Assembly (NCBI RefSeq): GCF_000721605.1
Contig: NZ_JOIZ01000015.1
Coordinates: 62,001-126,000 of the forward strand
Direction: 5' to 3'
DNA from: Streptomyces sp. NRRL S-37
Lineage (GTDB): Bacteria > Actinomycetota > Actinomycetes > Streptomycetales > Streptomycetaceae
DNA length: 64,000 nucleotides
The translations under genes and the position numbers were made by a program. This document shows, piece after piece, positions 28,154 to 37,196 of this stretch. The notes beneath the pieces were generated by a model. It was not told the origin of the DNA and searched no databases. It was given only the letters and a program-made list of their open reading frames with translations. Position 1 is the stretch's first letter. Each line of letters begins with the position of its first letter.

Positions 28154-29035
28154 GTGACCCACCCGAGCATCCCCGGATTCACCGAGCACCGCGTACCGGT
28201 CGGCGACGGCCTCGCGCTGAACGCCGCCGTCGGCGGCAGCGGTGCCCCGGTCGTGCTGCTGCACGGTTTTCCGCAGACCCATCTGATGTGGCGGCACGTC
28301 GCCGCCGATCTCGCCGCCGACCACACCGTCATCTGCCCGGACCTGCGCGGCTACGGCGCCAGCGACAAGCCCGCCGAAAGCGGCCCGGACGTCTACTCCA
28401 AGCGCACCATGGCCCGGGACGTGGTCCGTCTCGCCGCCCGTCTGGGACACGACCGCTTCGTTCTGGCCGGCCACGACCGCGGCGCCCTCGTCGCCTTCCG
28501 CGCCGCGATGGACCATCCGGGCACCGTGTCCCGGGCGCTCTTCCTCGACGTCCTGCCGACCCTCGACATGTGGCACGCCCTGCACGGCGTGTCCGGCGCG
28601 GTCGGCTTCCACCTGTATCTGATGGCCCAGGCCCCGGGCCTGCCGGAACAGATGATCGAGGCGTCCGCCGACGCTTTCTTCGGCCACTTCCTCGACGCCT
28701 GGACCGAGGCCCCGGAGGCGATCCCCGCCGATGTCCGCGCCCACTACCTCGCGGCGTCCGCGGCGGCCGTGCCCTCCATCGTCGCCGACTACCGCGCCTC
28801 GGCCGGCGTGGACGTGGACCACGACACCGCCGACCGGGAGGCGGCCGGCCGGCTGGCCATGCCGGTCACCGTCCTCCAGCGGGACTGGGGCGCGGCGCTC
28901 GGCTACCACGCCCAGGGGCTGTGGAGCGCCTGGGCCGGGGACCTGCGGCACCGTACGGTCTCCTGCGGCCACTTCATGGCCGAGGAGGATCCCGTGCTGG
29001 TCGCCGGTGAGATCCGGGCCCTCCACGACCGCTGA
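28154..29035 (+). CDS. alpha/beta hydrolase, haloacetate dehalogenase/epoxide hydrolase-like
   Basis: This 293-residue enzyme has the oxyanion motif VVLLHGFPQTHLMW. The nucleophile elbow is GHDRG, with Asp108 instead of Ser, the mark of the dehalogenase/epoxide-hydrolase branch. The catalytic His is in SCGHFMAEEDP. An Asp nucleophile forms an ester intermediate from halo-acids or epoxides. The start is GTG 28154. It is divergent from the SARP gene across 154 bases, possibly a local target. The true substrate is unknown. Confidence 0.88.
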   Translation: MTHPSIPGFTEHRVPVGDGLALNAAVGGSGAPVVLLHGFPQTHLMWRHVAADLAADHTVICPDLRGYGASDKPAESGPDVYSKRTMARDVVRLAARLGHDRFVLAGHDRGALVAFRAAMDHPGTVSRALFLDVLPTLDMWHALHGVSGAVGFHLYLMAQAPGLPEQMIEASADAFFGHFLDAWTEAPEAIPADVRAHYLAASAAAVPSIVADYRASAGVDVDHDTADREAAGRLAMPVTVLQRDWGAALGYHAQGLWSAWAGDLRHRTVSCGHFMAEEDPVLVAGEIRALHDR

Positions 29036-29142
29036 CGGCCACCGCCCCGTTCTCCTCCCCGGGCGGCGTACCCGGCTCGCGTCGTCGCGCCATGACCGGG
29101 CCGACGGCGTGCTCCACGGCAGCTTGGGCAGGCGGAACCCCT

Positions 29143-29766
29143 TCAGATGTGCGACTCGGCGGGAAAGCCCGTCCAGCGCAGCTCGGTGGGCAGATGCCGC
29201 ATGTCGTTGGAGAGGAGGACAGAGGCAGGTCGGCCGGGTGCGTAGCGGATGACCGTGAGTGCCGCGTTGCAGTGGTTGAGGCCGAGCCACCGCCACTTCG
29301 GCGCGTGCATGGCGTCCCGGACGAGCCAGGCGACCAGGAAGTTGTGGGTGACGACCAGTTCGTGCCGGTCCTCTTCACCGTCCGCCGGCCCGGTGAACAG
29401 TTCCAGCGCCCGGCGGGCCAGCTCGGGTCCGCGATTGCGCTCCTCGTCGTCGGCACCGGCGAGGAAGCGGAGATGGAAGTCCGCCGAATCGGCCGGGAGT
29501 TCGGCCCTTTCCGGGATGTAGGGCACGTAGTCGCCGGCGGCTTCCGAGACGCGCAGGGGGACGCTCTTCAGGTGGTCGCCGATCAGGCGTGCGGTCTGTT
29601 CCGCCCGCGGCAGGGGGCCGTGGTGAACAGCGGTGAAGGGGACGTCCCTCAGGCGCCGGCCGAGCAGGGTGGCCTGCCGTCGGCCGGCCTCCGTCAGACC
29701 GCTCTCGTCCGGTGACGCCTCGCCGTGCCGGGCGATATAGAGGTAACGGGTGGCGGTGCCGGTCAT
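29143..29766 (-). CDS. histidine phosphatase (phosphoglycerate-mutase-like)
   Basis: This 207-residue cytosolic protein has the signature ARHGEA near the N-terminus (phospho-accepting His), Arg in SPLPRAEQTA-like HHGPLPRAEQTARLI, and the second catalytic His in VVTHNFLVAWLV. These place it in branch 1 of the histidine phosphatase superfamily, which dephosphorylates small metabolites or proteins. GGAGGAG stands six bases before ATG 29766. It lies 152 bases downstream of the RING-protein gene on the same strand and could share its transcript. Confidence 0.9.
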   Translation of the reverse strand: MTGTATRYLYIARHGEASPDESGLTEAGRRQATLLGRRLRDVPFTAVHHGPLPRAEQTARLIGDHLKSVPLRVSEAAGDYVPYIPERAELPADSADFHLRFLAGADDEERNRGPELARRALELFTGPADGEEDRHELVVTHNFLVAWLVRDAMHAPKWRWLGLNHCNAALTVIRYAPGRPASVLLSNDMRHLPTELRWTGFPAESHI

Positions 29767-29918
29767 CTCGAACTCCTCCGGGACTGCTGGTGATCCTGTG
29801 CGGCGACGGACGCCGTCCCTCCGGGCGCTGGTTCCCTTCACGCTTCGAGGAGACGGGCCCCGGGAGCACATCGCCGTCGGCGGGCCACCCGGTCGTGCGT
29901 CCCGGGCTCGGCGCCGGT

Positions 29919-32510
29919 TCACCCGAGTTCGGCGACCAGGTCGCCGGCCGTCACGCGGGCCAGGGTCTCCGAGGCGTCTCCGGGGCCGGGGAACAGCCGG
30001 TAGAGGGTGCCCGATGCCCGCGCCGGCCCGACGCCGCCGTGGACCGTCGCCAGGAACACCCGCTTGCCGGAGGCGAGTTCGGCCGCCGCCGTGTCGGGGT
30101 CGGGGTGCCGGTGCTGTTCCTCGCTGGCCTCCGTCGAGGACACCCTGGTGGCGAACGCGGCCGTGTCCTCGTCCGGACGCCGCCGGTACCTCAGCAGTGC
30201 GGGCTCCGGTTCCCGGGAGATCACGGCCACCTCGGCGGAGCGCGCCGCCGCCCGCCAGACCGCGAGGTCCCACAGGGTGGTCCGGATGCCGGAGCCGAAC
30301 TGCTCCCACAGGTCCCGGGCCACCGTGGCCAGCGCGCCACCGCCGTGCGAGCCGATGCTCTGGAAACCGCCCGTCGACGGCAGATGGGTGTCCGTCCACA
30401 GCGCCCGGCGACGGCCCAGGTCCACGATCATCGGCAGGCACACCTGCGAGTCGCCCGCCAGGTCGAAGCGCTGACGGACCGTGCGCGGATCGTAGGAGGC
30501 GTCCCGCGGGCCGTGTGCGGGCAGCGCCATGAAGCCCGCGAAGGCGTCCGGCAGCTCCTCGAACGGCACGTTGTTGTAGCTGAAGACCAGCGGGACGGCG
30601 TAGACGTCCCCCTGCTCCGCCAGCCGCTCCAGGTCCAGGTCCACGTACTCGGTGGCGCCCCGCGGCGCGGGGGCGGACGTGAGGTCGCCGGAGTGGACCG
30701 CGGCGTCCGCGCCGTACACCAGGCCGGTGTAGTCGCACAGTCCGGTGAACCGCCACTCGGCGTCGAAGAACGCGACGGAGAGGTCCAGGTCCGTACGGTT
30801 GCCCTGGGGTTCGGTCCAGTGCAGGAACAGCCGCAGCACCGTGCCCTCGGGCAGGTTCTGCGTGCTGCCCCGGGGGACCGCCACCAGGGTCTTCGCGGTG
30901 GACCGCTCGGTGAACGGCACGGTGAGGTCGGCCAGGCCCGCGTCCAGCACCGACAGCTCGTACGGCTCTCCGGCGGCGAACCGGCGCAGCACCTCCGCCC
31001 GCAGCAGCGTGACCGTCTCCGTCACCAGCCCGGAGGGCAGTGGAGTCCGCCGCTCCGGAACGGTCAGGGCGCGGGTGACCTCCCCGCGCGGGAAGAACAC
31101 GCGGCGGCGGCCGGTGCGGTCCTCGGTGCGCGTCCGCAGCGCTCCGAGCGCCGACAGCAGCGGGCCGGGGCCCACCTTCGGCAGCCCGCGCAGAAGGGCT
31201 TTCCCGAGTTCGGGTTCGAGGGTGTCGGCGGTGTGCAGGCGGAGCAGCAGGTCCAGACGGCGGACCAGTTCGCCGGGGCGCTCCCCTGCGAGGGCCGCGG
31301 CCCTGCCCGCGTCGCCCTCGGCCACCGCCTGTTCCAGTCGCCCGGCCCAGGTGGCCGGGCGGATCCGGGTGCCGTCCACGCGGACGGCGTCCGGGTACGC
31401 GGCGGCCGTCCTCAGCAGGGCCGCGCCGAACGCGGTACCGGGATCCACCGGGGTGCCGCGCAGGACCGCGAAGACGAGGGCGGCGCGCGGATGCCGGGCG
31501 TGCCGCTCGAAGGGGTGCAGGACCTCCGCGGCCCGCTTCCACTCCGTGGGATGCCGCAGCACGTCCTCCACGAGGTACGGCGTCGGCAGGCCGTCGAGGA
31601 CCGAGAGCAGTGCGCGGCGCAGCGGGCGCGGCGGGCTCGTGAACCGCGACGGCGTCACCAGTCCCGCGTCACCGCCGGAGAGCACGGCGAGCAGCCGCAG
31701 TACGTCGGTGGCGGTGGTGAGCCGCTCGGCCAGCAGTTTTCGCGGTGGCGGGCCGTCCGGTGCCTCGCGCAGCAGCGCGCCCAGCACCATCGCCTTGGTC
31801 TCCCGGACCGGGATGTCCTCGGGCAGCAGGCCCTGGCCGGCCGGGGTGAGGGGCAGCAGCGTCAGCAGGTCGTCGCGGTCCTGCGGGGAGAGCGGGGTGC
31901 GGCGGGCCAGCAGGGCGTCGACCACGGCGGTGGCGTCGGCGGCCCGGTCCGTGCCCAGGCGCAGCAGCCGCAGTGGGCCGGGCGCCGGTGCCTTGGCGGC
32001 ACCGACGGCGCGGACCGGCCGCAGGAAGGGGTCGTCGGCGTCGATACGGCGGTGACACACCGGGCAGCCCGCGTAGTCGGATCCGTCCCAGCACAGCCGG
32101 CACACCAGGTGCGCGCAGGGCGAGACGGGGAACACCGTGCGCGCCTCGCCGCACAGCACGCAGGGCTGTTCCCGCTGTTGCAGCAGGTAGGCGAAGACCC
32201 GGTCCACGTACAGCGCCTCGGTGTCCCGCGGCACGGTGTGCGGGAACCGGCGGAAGAGCGGGACGTGGGTGCGGTCGGAACCGAGCAGGTCGTCGGTCAG
32301 TCCGACCAGGCGGGTGTGCGCGGCCGCCAGCTCCTCGGAGGGCAGCGAGTCGAGCGCCGCGTGCAGTCGGAGGGAGAGGACGTGGCCGCGGCCGAGCAGT
32401 TCGGCCTCGAGCCGGCGCAGTGCCGGTCCTGTTCCGCCGCCGGACGCGGACGTCCCGTCCACGTACACGGTCTGGATACGGCGCAGCAGTACGGACTCGG
32501 CGGCGAGCAA
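29919..32510 (-). CDS. bacterial RING-finger protein, MXAN_6230/SCO0854-like
   Basis: This 863-residue protein has a C3HC4 RING: Cys117, Cys120, Cys132, His134, Cys137, Cys140, Cys149, Cys152. The spacing C-x2-C-x11-C-x-H-x2-C-x2-C-x8-C-x2-C ends in GCPVCHRR. Helical repeats fill the middle. The C-terminal third contains a TerD-like stretch (CDYTGLVYGADAAVHSGDLT and YAVPLVFSYNN). It matches my memory of a family shared by Streptomyces and Myxococcus. TTG 32510 is chosen as start because GGAGGG lies eight bases upstream. Zinc binding is safe; a ligase role is not, because no E1/E2 partners are visible. Confidence 0.85.
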   Translation of the reverse strand: MLAAESVLLRRIQTVYVDGTSASGGGTGPALRRLEAELLGRGHVLSLRLHAALDSLPSEELAAAHTRLVGLTDDLLGSDRTHVPLFRRFPHTVPRDTEALYVDRVFAYLLQQREQPCVLCGEARTVFPVSPCAHLVCRLCWDGSDYAGCPVCHRRIDADDPFLRPVRAVGAAKAPAPGPLRLLRLGTDRAADATAVVDALLARRTPLSPQDRDDLLTLLPLTPAGQGLLPEDIPVRETKAMVLGALLREAPDGPPPRKLLAERLTTATDVLRLLAVLSGGDAGLVTPSRFTSPPRPLRRALLSVLDGLPTPYLVEDVLRHPTEWKRAAEVLHPFERHARHPRAALVFAVLRGTPVDPGTAFGAALLRTAAAYPDAVRVDGTRIRPATWAGRLEQAVAEGDAGRAAALAGERPGELVRRLDLLLRLHTADTLEPELGKALLRGLPKVGPGPLLSALGALRTRTEDRTGRRRVFFPRGEVTRALTVPERRTPLPSGLVTETVTLLRAEVLRRFAAGEPYELSVLDAGLADLTVPFTERSTAKTLVAVPRGSTQNLPEGTVLRLFLHWTEPQGNRTDLDLSVAFFDAEWRFTGLCDYTGLVYGADAAVHSGDLTSAPAPRGATEYVDLDLERLAEQGDVYAVPLVFSYNNVPFEELPDAFAGFMALPAHGPRDASYDPRTVRQRFDLAGDSQVCLPMIVDLGRRRALWTDTHLPSTGGFQSIGSHGGGALATVARDLWEQFGSGIRTTLWDLAVWRAAARSAEVAVISREPEPALLRYRRRPDEDTAAFATRVSSTEASEEQHRHPDPDTAAAELASGKRVFLATVHGGVGPARASGTLYRLFPGPGDASETLARVTAGDLVAELG

Positions 32511-32728
32511 CAGGGGGACCCTCCACGACGGCCGGGACAGGGGAACGGGGGCGGAGAGTGGGCGCGCTGGGTCTTTTCGAGAGAGTGAGAAGGATGCACG
32601 TCAGGGAGCCGCCCCCGTCGCACCCGATCCCATCACACCCGTGCGCGGTCGCCAAACGAATAAACGGCCCCCTCGGTGTGGGCGTCCGGCGACCGTGCAC
32701 CGCTTCCCGTACCGGTCCCTCGGCGGTG

Positions 32729-34276
32729 TCAGGGGGAGCGCCGGCGCCGCCGGCCGACGAGGACGACGGTGCCCAGCAACAGGGCTCCGGCGCCTGCCGT
32801 GGCGACGAGTGCCATGTGGGTCGTGCCCGTGGCGGGGAGCATGCCGTCGGACGGTGCCGTCGTGGTCGGAGCGGTCCGCGCGTCGAAGGCGAAGCTGACA
32901 CTGTCGTTGGAGGCGTCCGGGTCGTGCAGGGGGACGCCGGCCGGGCCGGGGCGTACGGTCGCCGTGCCCTTGGCGCCGTCGTAGTCCTCGGTCAGTTTCA
33001 CCCGCAGGATGAACAGTTGACTCTTTCCGGGGGTGAGGGCGAACGGCACGGGACATACATAACGCCGGTGACCGGCCTCGAACGGTGCCGTCTCGGTGTC
33101 GCCGACCCGGAGCAGGCATGCGCCGTAAGGCCTGTCCTCTCCCTCCTCGTAGATGTTGCGGGACCCGACCACGCCCTTGGGCAGGGCGATGTCGACCATG
33201 ACGACGGGCTTCTGGTCGACCACGTACACGGAGGCCGGTCCGTGGTTCACGGCCTTGATGTCCAGGGACAACAGGTCCTGGTCGACCTCGACGGTGGCCC
33301 CGAAATCCGCGAAGTTGTCGGCCGCGACGGTGAACCGGCCCTCGGGGCCCTTCTCGAACGCGCCTTCCGCCCCGGACGCCGGCACCAGGCGGAGTGCGGG
33401 TCCGGTGCCCTGGAGCCTGCCGCTGCCGGCGGTGGGGTCCTGGCCCGGCTCCAGCAGGCCGGCCGAGTAGTCGACCACGTCGGTCAGGACCCGCTCGCCG
33501 ACCTCGGCGGTGAGGGGGCTGCTCAGCTCCATGGTGGCCCCCGCGGCCACGGGGGCGGTGACGACGCAGGTGACGGTCGTCCGGCCGGCCGGTTCGGGAT
33601 CGAACTCCTCGTCGTAGGTGCAGTTGGAGAACTTGTGGTCGAAGAGCAGACCGCCCTCCGATGCCCAGCGCAGCCGGATGCGCCGGTCCGTGGCCAGATC
33701 ACCGGTGTTGCGGAGCCGGAGCGGGACGTCGATCCGGGATCCGATGGCGGCGTGCGTCGTGTCCGGCACCTTGCCGACCACCAGGTTCGGGACGCCGACG
33801 ACCACCTTCGCCGTCGCGGTGGCACCGGTCCCGTGCTTGGCGGTGACGGTGTACGTGATCGTGCCGGTGTCGCCGAGTGTCGCGCCCGTGGCCACGCGCA
33901 GGGTGAAGTCGACCGAGCGGTTTCGCGTGGATTCCTTGTCGACGCAGGTGAGAACCTGCCCGTCGGCCTCGCACCTCGGGTCGTCGGCCGAGACGCTCGC
34001 GATGCCCGCCAGATCACGCGCGTCGATGACGAGCGTCTCGTCGGTGGGGACGGGAACCTGCGCCCCGCCGTCCCAGAACCCCCAGCTCACGTGGACCGGC
34101 TGTGCCGCCGGTCCCACGTTGATCTGCTTGTCGGCACTGATCGACGCGTACGCCTGCGTCGGCAGAGGGGACGGATCGGCGGCGACAGCGGCCGCACCGG
34201 GTGCCAGGGCGAGCGTCACGGCGGTCAGCGCTGTCCCGAACACTGTGCGTGTGGACTTCATGCGTGTTCGATGCAC
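32729..34276 (-). CDS. LPXTG cell-wall-anchored surface protein
   Basis: A 515-residue exported protein. The signal peptide ends near AAAVAAD. The body is built of beta-sandwich-like units with conserved Cys pairs and repeated features of DUF11-like adhesin domains (GVPNLVVGKVPDTTHAAIGS; NHGPASVYVVDQ). The sorting signal is LPATG (residues 480-484), then a hydrophobic helix and the charged tail RRRRR. A sortase would cut between Thr and Gly and link the protein to peptidoglycan. GTG 34276 is chosen over ATG 34261 because GAGG is six bases upstream. No sortase gene is in the window. Confidence 0.85.
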   Translation of the reverse strand: MHRTRMKSTRTVFGTALTAVTLALAPGAAAVAADPSPLPTQAYASISADKQINVGPAAQPVHVSWGFWDGGAQVPVPTDETLVIDARDLAGIASVSADDPRCEADGQVLTCVDKESTRNRSVDFTLRVATGATLGDTGTITYTVTAKHGTGATATAKVVVGVPNLVVGKVPDTTHAAIGSRIDVPLRLRNTGDLATDRRIRLRWASEGGLLFDHKFSNCTYDEEFDPEPAGRTTVTCVVTAPVAAGATMELSSPLTAEVGERVLTDVVDYSAGLLEPGQDPTAGSGRLQGTGPALRLVPASGAEGAFEKGPEGRFTVAADNFADFGATVEVDQDLLSLDIKAVNHGPASVYVVDQKPVVMVDIALPKGVVGSRNIYEEGEDRPYGACLLRVGDTETAPFEAGHRRYVCPVPFALTPGKSQLFILRVKLTEDYDGAKGTATVRPGPAGVPLHDPDASNDSVSFAFDARTAPTTTAPSDGMLPATGTTHMALVATAGAGALLLGTVVLVGRRRRRSP

Positions 34277-34593
34277 GAGGTGCCTCGAAGGTTGCCCGCG
34301 GACGCGTCTGTTTCCGTGGGCGTCTGCGGGGGTGCGCAGGCCGGCAGGTGGTCGGTGCCGTTGTGGCCGGGCCCGGAGGTGTGGTCCGGGCCGAGGACGT
34401 GCCCGGCCTGGTGACGCATGAGGGTGGGACCGCTCGGCATCGCCGGAAGCACGGGGGCCGGCAGCCCTCCGGTACCGGTCGCGCCGCTTCGGGACCATCG
34501 CCGGTCGTGGCGGACGCTGTCGCGGTCACGCCGGGACAGGCCACTTCTCGGACGGGCGGCGCGCCCCGACCACGGAAGGGTCATGGCGGACCG
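34277..34593. other. intergenic, no supported gene
   Basis: This 317-base stretch lies between the MFS gene end and the surface-protein gene start. Open frames cross it, but none has a ribosome site or recognisable protein. It probably holds the surface-protein promoter; I could not pick a convincing -35/-10 pair. Confidence 0.4.
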
Positions 34594-35838
34594 TCAGGCC
34601 CGGTTCCGTACCGGCTTCGGCCCGGAGGGAAGGGCTTCCTCACGTCGGCGCAGCAGCAGCGGGGTCGCCAGCAGGAACACGCCGGCCAGTCCGATGGCCG
34701 TGCGCGGACCGAGCAGGCTGCCCAGCACGCCCCACAGGGCCGTCAGGAGTGCGGTCGTGGCCTTGGTCGTCACCGCCCAGGCGGTCAGTGTGCGGGTGAC
34801 CCGGCCGGTCGCGACGCGCTGGAGGCGGTAGGTGGCGTGGACGGGGTTGAAGACCCCGCAGCAGAGGATGAGCCCGAACTCAACGCCGATCACCAGCAGC
34901 AGTCCGCCGGTGCCCGGTCCCAGGAAGGCCAGGCCGATGGGCCAGACGGCACGCAGCGACCCGGCCGCGACCAGGACCTGGTGCTGCCCGAAGCGGGTGA
35001 CGAGCGGCCGGGCCAGCCGCGATCCGAGCAGCCCGCCGATCGAGGGCGCGGCGAAGGCGAGGCCGTACTGCCACGGTGCGAACCCCAGCTGTCCGAGCAT
35101 CTGGACGGCCAGCAGCGGCTGGGCGGCCATCACCAGGCCGTTGAACAGGGTGGTGTTGAAGAACAGGGGACGCAGGGCCGTGTCGGAGAGGATGTACCGC
35201 CAGCCGTCGAGCAGGTCCCCGGCGCACACACGTGCGGCCTTCCGGCGCTCGGGCCGCGGCTCGTGTCCGCCCGTCGCGCGGATGCCCAGAGCCGAGAGCA
35301 GGTGGCTGACCGCGTCGGCCACCACCGTCGTCACCGGACCGAGCAGCCCGATCGCCGCGCCGCCCAGCGGCGGTCCGAGGATCGTGACCGACCAGGCCGT
35401 GGACTCCAGGCGGGAGTGGGCGACGAGCAGGTCCTCGGCCGGCAGCAGGTTCTTCAGGTAGGCGCCCGAGGCGGCGCGGAAGGTGATGTCGGCCGCCGCG
35501 ACGACGACCGAGACCAGCAGGAGCTGAAGGAAGGTGAGCGCGCCGAGCGCGAACGCGGCGGGGACCGTCAGCAGCGCCGCGAACCGCATCAGGTCCGTCG
35601 CGATCAGCACCTGCCGCTTGCGGCGGAACTCCACCCACGGGCCGAGCGGAACGGCCACGGCCGCACCCACCGCGGCCCCCGCGGAGGACAGCGCGGCGAC
35701 CTCGGCCGGCCCGGCGTGCAGCACCTGGACGGCGATCAGCGGGAACGCGCCGAAGGCGAGCCATGTGCCGAGCGCGCTGGTCCCGTACGCCGCCCAGAAC
35801 CATCCGAACCGCCGCTCCAGCCGGTGTCCGCTCCTCAT
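34594..35838 (-). CDS. MFS efflux transporter
   Basis: This 414-residue protein has 10-12 hydrophobic helices. The loop after helix 2 reads GPWVEFRRKRQVLIATDLMR, and the central loop holds HEPRPERRKA. It resembles the MFS_3/enterobactin-exporter group (RFGWFWAAYGTSALGTW...AVQVLHAGPAEVAALSSAG). GAGGGGGA precedes ATG 35838. It is divergent from a LysR gene with a perfect palindrome between, so drug or metabolite efflux under LysR control is likely. Substrate unknown. Confidence 0.88.
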   Translation of the reverse strand: MRSGHRLERRFGWFWAAYGTSALGTWLAFGAFPLIAVQVLHAGPAEVAALSSAGAAVGAAVAVPLGPWVEFRRKRQVLIATDLMRFAALLTVPAAFALGALTFLQLLLVSVVVAAADITFRAASGAYLKNLLPAEDLLVAHSRLESTAWSVTILGPPLGGAAIGLLGPVTTVVADAVSHLLSALGIRATGGHEPRPERRKAARVCAGDLLDGWRYILSDTALRPLFFNTTLFNGLVMAAQPLLAVQMLGQLGFAPWQYGLAFAAPSIGGLLGSRLARPLVTRFGQHQVLVAAGSLRAVWPIGLAFLGPGTGGLLLVIGVEFGLILCCGVFNPVHATYRLQRVATGRVTRTLTAWAVTTKATTALLTALWGVLGSLLGPRTAIGLAGVFLLATPLLLRRREEALPSGPKPVRNRA

Positions 35839-35936
35839 GCCCGATCCCCCTCGCCCTTCACCCGCACAACCGGTCCGCGATCGGGAGTATCCAAGCGAGG
35901 GCGGTGGCCTGGGATCAAACAACCGGAGGATCGCGG

Positions 35937-35957
35937 GTCACAACCAGTGGTTGTGAC
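35937..35957. promoter_or_regulatory. LysR-type palindromic operator between MFS and lysR genes
   Basis: GTCACAACCA-G-TGGTTGTGAC is a perfect 10-bp inverted repeat around one base, 14 bases before the lysR ATG. It contains the T-N11-A type core expected for LysR proteins and lies where both divergent promoters would be. Confidence 0.7.
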
Positions 35958-35971
35958 ACTAGGGTGGCGGC

Positions 35972-36907
35972 ATGGACCTCGACGCCGTACGGACCTTCGT
36001 CACCGCCGCGGACGCGGGGCGGTTCCAGGAGGCCGCCGCCGAGCTGGCGGTCACCCAACAGGCCGTGTCCAAGCGCATCGCCGCGCTGGAACGCGACCTC
36101 GGCGTGCGGCTGTTCATCCGCACCACCCGCGGCGCCCGGCTCAGCATCGACGGGCAGGCGTTCCTGCCCCACGCACGCGAACTGCTGCGCGTCGCCGAGC
36201 GCGCGCGGGCGTCCGTGCGCCCCGGCCACCGTCCGCTGCGCGTCGACGTGATCGCCTCACGCAGCGCGCCGTCGGGCCTGATGCGCGCCTTCCACCGGGC
36301 CCGTCCCGAGATCGACCTCGACGTGGTGTGGCTGTTCGACATCGAGACGGCCGTCGCCGCCCTCCGGTCCGGAACGATCGACGCGTCCTTCCGTGCCGTC
36401 GCCATGCCCGGCCGGCCCCTTCCCGAGGACATCGAGTCGGTCCGGGTGCTCGACGAGCCGCTCCAGCTCCTCACCGGTCCCGCCCACGCGCTGGCGGGCG
36501 CCCGGTCGGTGACCGTCGCGCAGCTCGTCGGGCACCGGATCTGGATGCCCGGCATCGTCCCCGGGACCGAATGGGCCGCCTACTACGACGACCTCGTCGC
36601 CGAGTTCGGCCTCACCATCGAAGCCACCGGCCCCAACTTCGGCTCCGACGCGCTCCTCGACACCGTCGCCGACACCCCGGCTCTCGCCACCTTCATGAGC
36701 GAGGGGACCCGCCTCGTCTGGCCCGCCGGCCACGGCCTGCGCCGCATCCCGGTCACCGATCCGACCCCCGTCTACCCGCACTCGCTCCTGTGGCACCGCG
36801 ACAACCCCCACCCCGCGCTGGCCGTGCTCCGCGCCCATCTCGCCGCCACGTCGGCGGGTCACGACACCGCCGGGACCTGGACACCCGGCTGGGTGACAGC
36901 GCGCTGA
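35972..36907 (+). CDS. LysR-family transcriptional regulator
   Basis: This 311-residue protein has the LysR N-terminal helix-turn-helix (MDLDAVRTFVTAADAGRF, AELAVTQQAVSKRIAALERDLGVRLFIRTTRGA). The effector domain from about residue 90 is of the periplasmic-binding-protein type. The gene is divergent from the MFS exporter with a shared operator, the classical arrangement for autorepression and activation of the neighbour by a transported compound. The effector is unknown. Confidence 0.93.
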   Translation: MDLDAVRTFVTAADAGRFQEAAAELAVTQQAVSKRIAALERDLGVRLFIRTTRGARLSIDGQAFLPHARELLRVAERARASVRPGHRPLRVDVIASRSAPSGLMRAFHRARPEIDLDVVWLFDIETAVAALRSGTIDASFRAVAMPGRPLPEDIESVRVLDEPLQLLTGPAHALAGARSVTVAQLVGHRIWMPGIVPGTEWAAYYDDLVAEFGLTIEATGPNFGSDALLDTVADTPALATFMSEGTRLVWPAGHGLRRIPVTDPTPVYPHSLLWHRDNPHPALAVLRAHLAATSAGHDTAGTWTPGWVTAR

Positions 36908-36952
36908 ACGCGGGCGCGGTCTGTGGGATGAGCGGCTGTTGCGGTGTTCCGC

Positions 36953-37162
36953 TCAGGGCCGGAAGGTGGCGGCCTTGACCCCGAACCCGATCAGGACGAC
37001 GTCTGTGACGCGGTCCATGGCGCGTCGTACGGCGGGCTCCTCGAAGAAGGTACGGGCCTCGGCCGGCACCAGCACATAGCCGCCGAGCCTGACGAACATG
37101 GGTTCGGTTCCGTACGCGGGATCACCGGCGGTTTCCGGGGGACGGCCTCGTGGAACGATCAC
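36953..37162 (-). pseudogene. C-terminal remnant of a LysE-type exporter
   Basis: The frame ends EEPAVRRAMDRVTDVVLIGFGVKAAT, which matches the last helix of LysE/RhtB exporters (RRxxDRxxGxxLIGLGVRLA). Nothing of the other five membrane helices is present. The preceding part (GGYVLVPAEARTFF) looks like eroded sequence from the same gene. It is treated as a dead 3' fragment. Confidence 0.5.
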
Positions 37163-37196
37163 GCCGCATTCCGTGTCCCCGGCGAAGGCGTAGGCG

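Noticed and set aside
29143-32510. A ubiquitin-like conjugation operon around the RING protein
   Set aside because: The only same-strand neighbour is a histidine phosphatase; no E1, E2, JAB or ubiquitin-like gene is present.
34258-34584. A leftward 108-aa His/Pro-rich frame overlapping the surface-protein start
   Set aside because: No ribosome site, low-complexity composition and overlap with a better-supported gene start.
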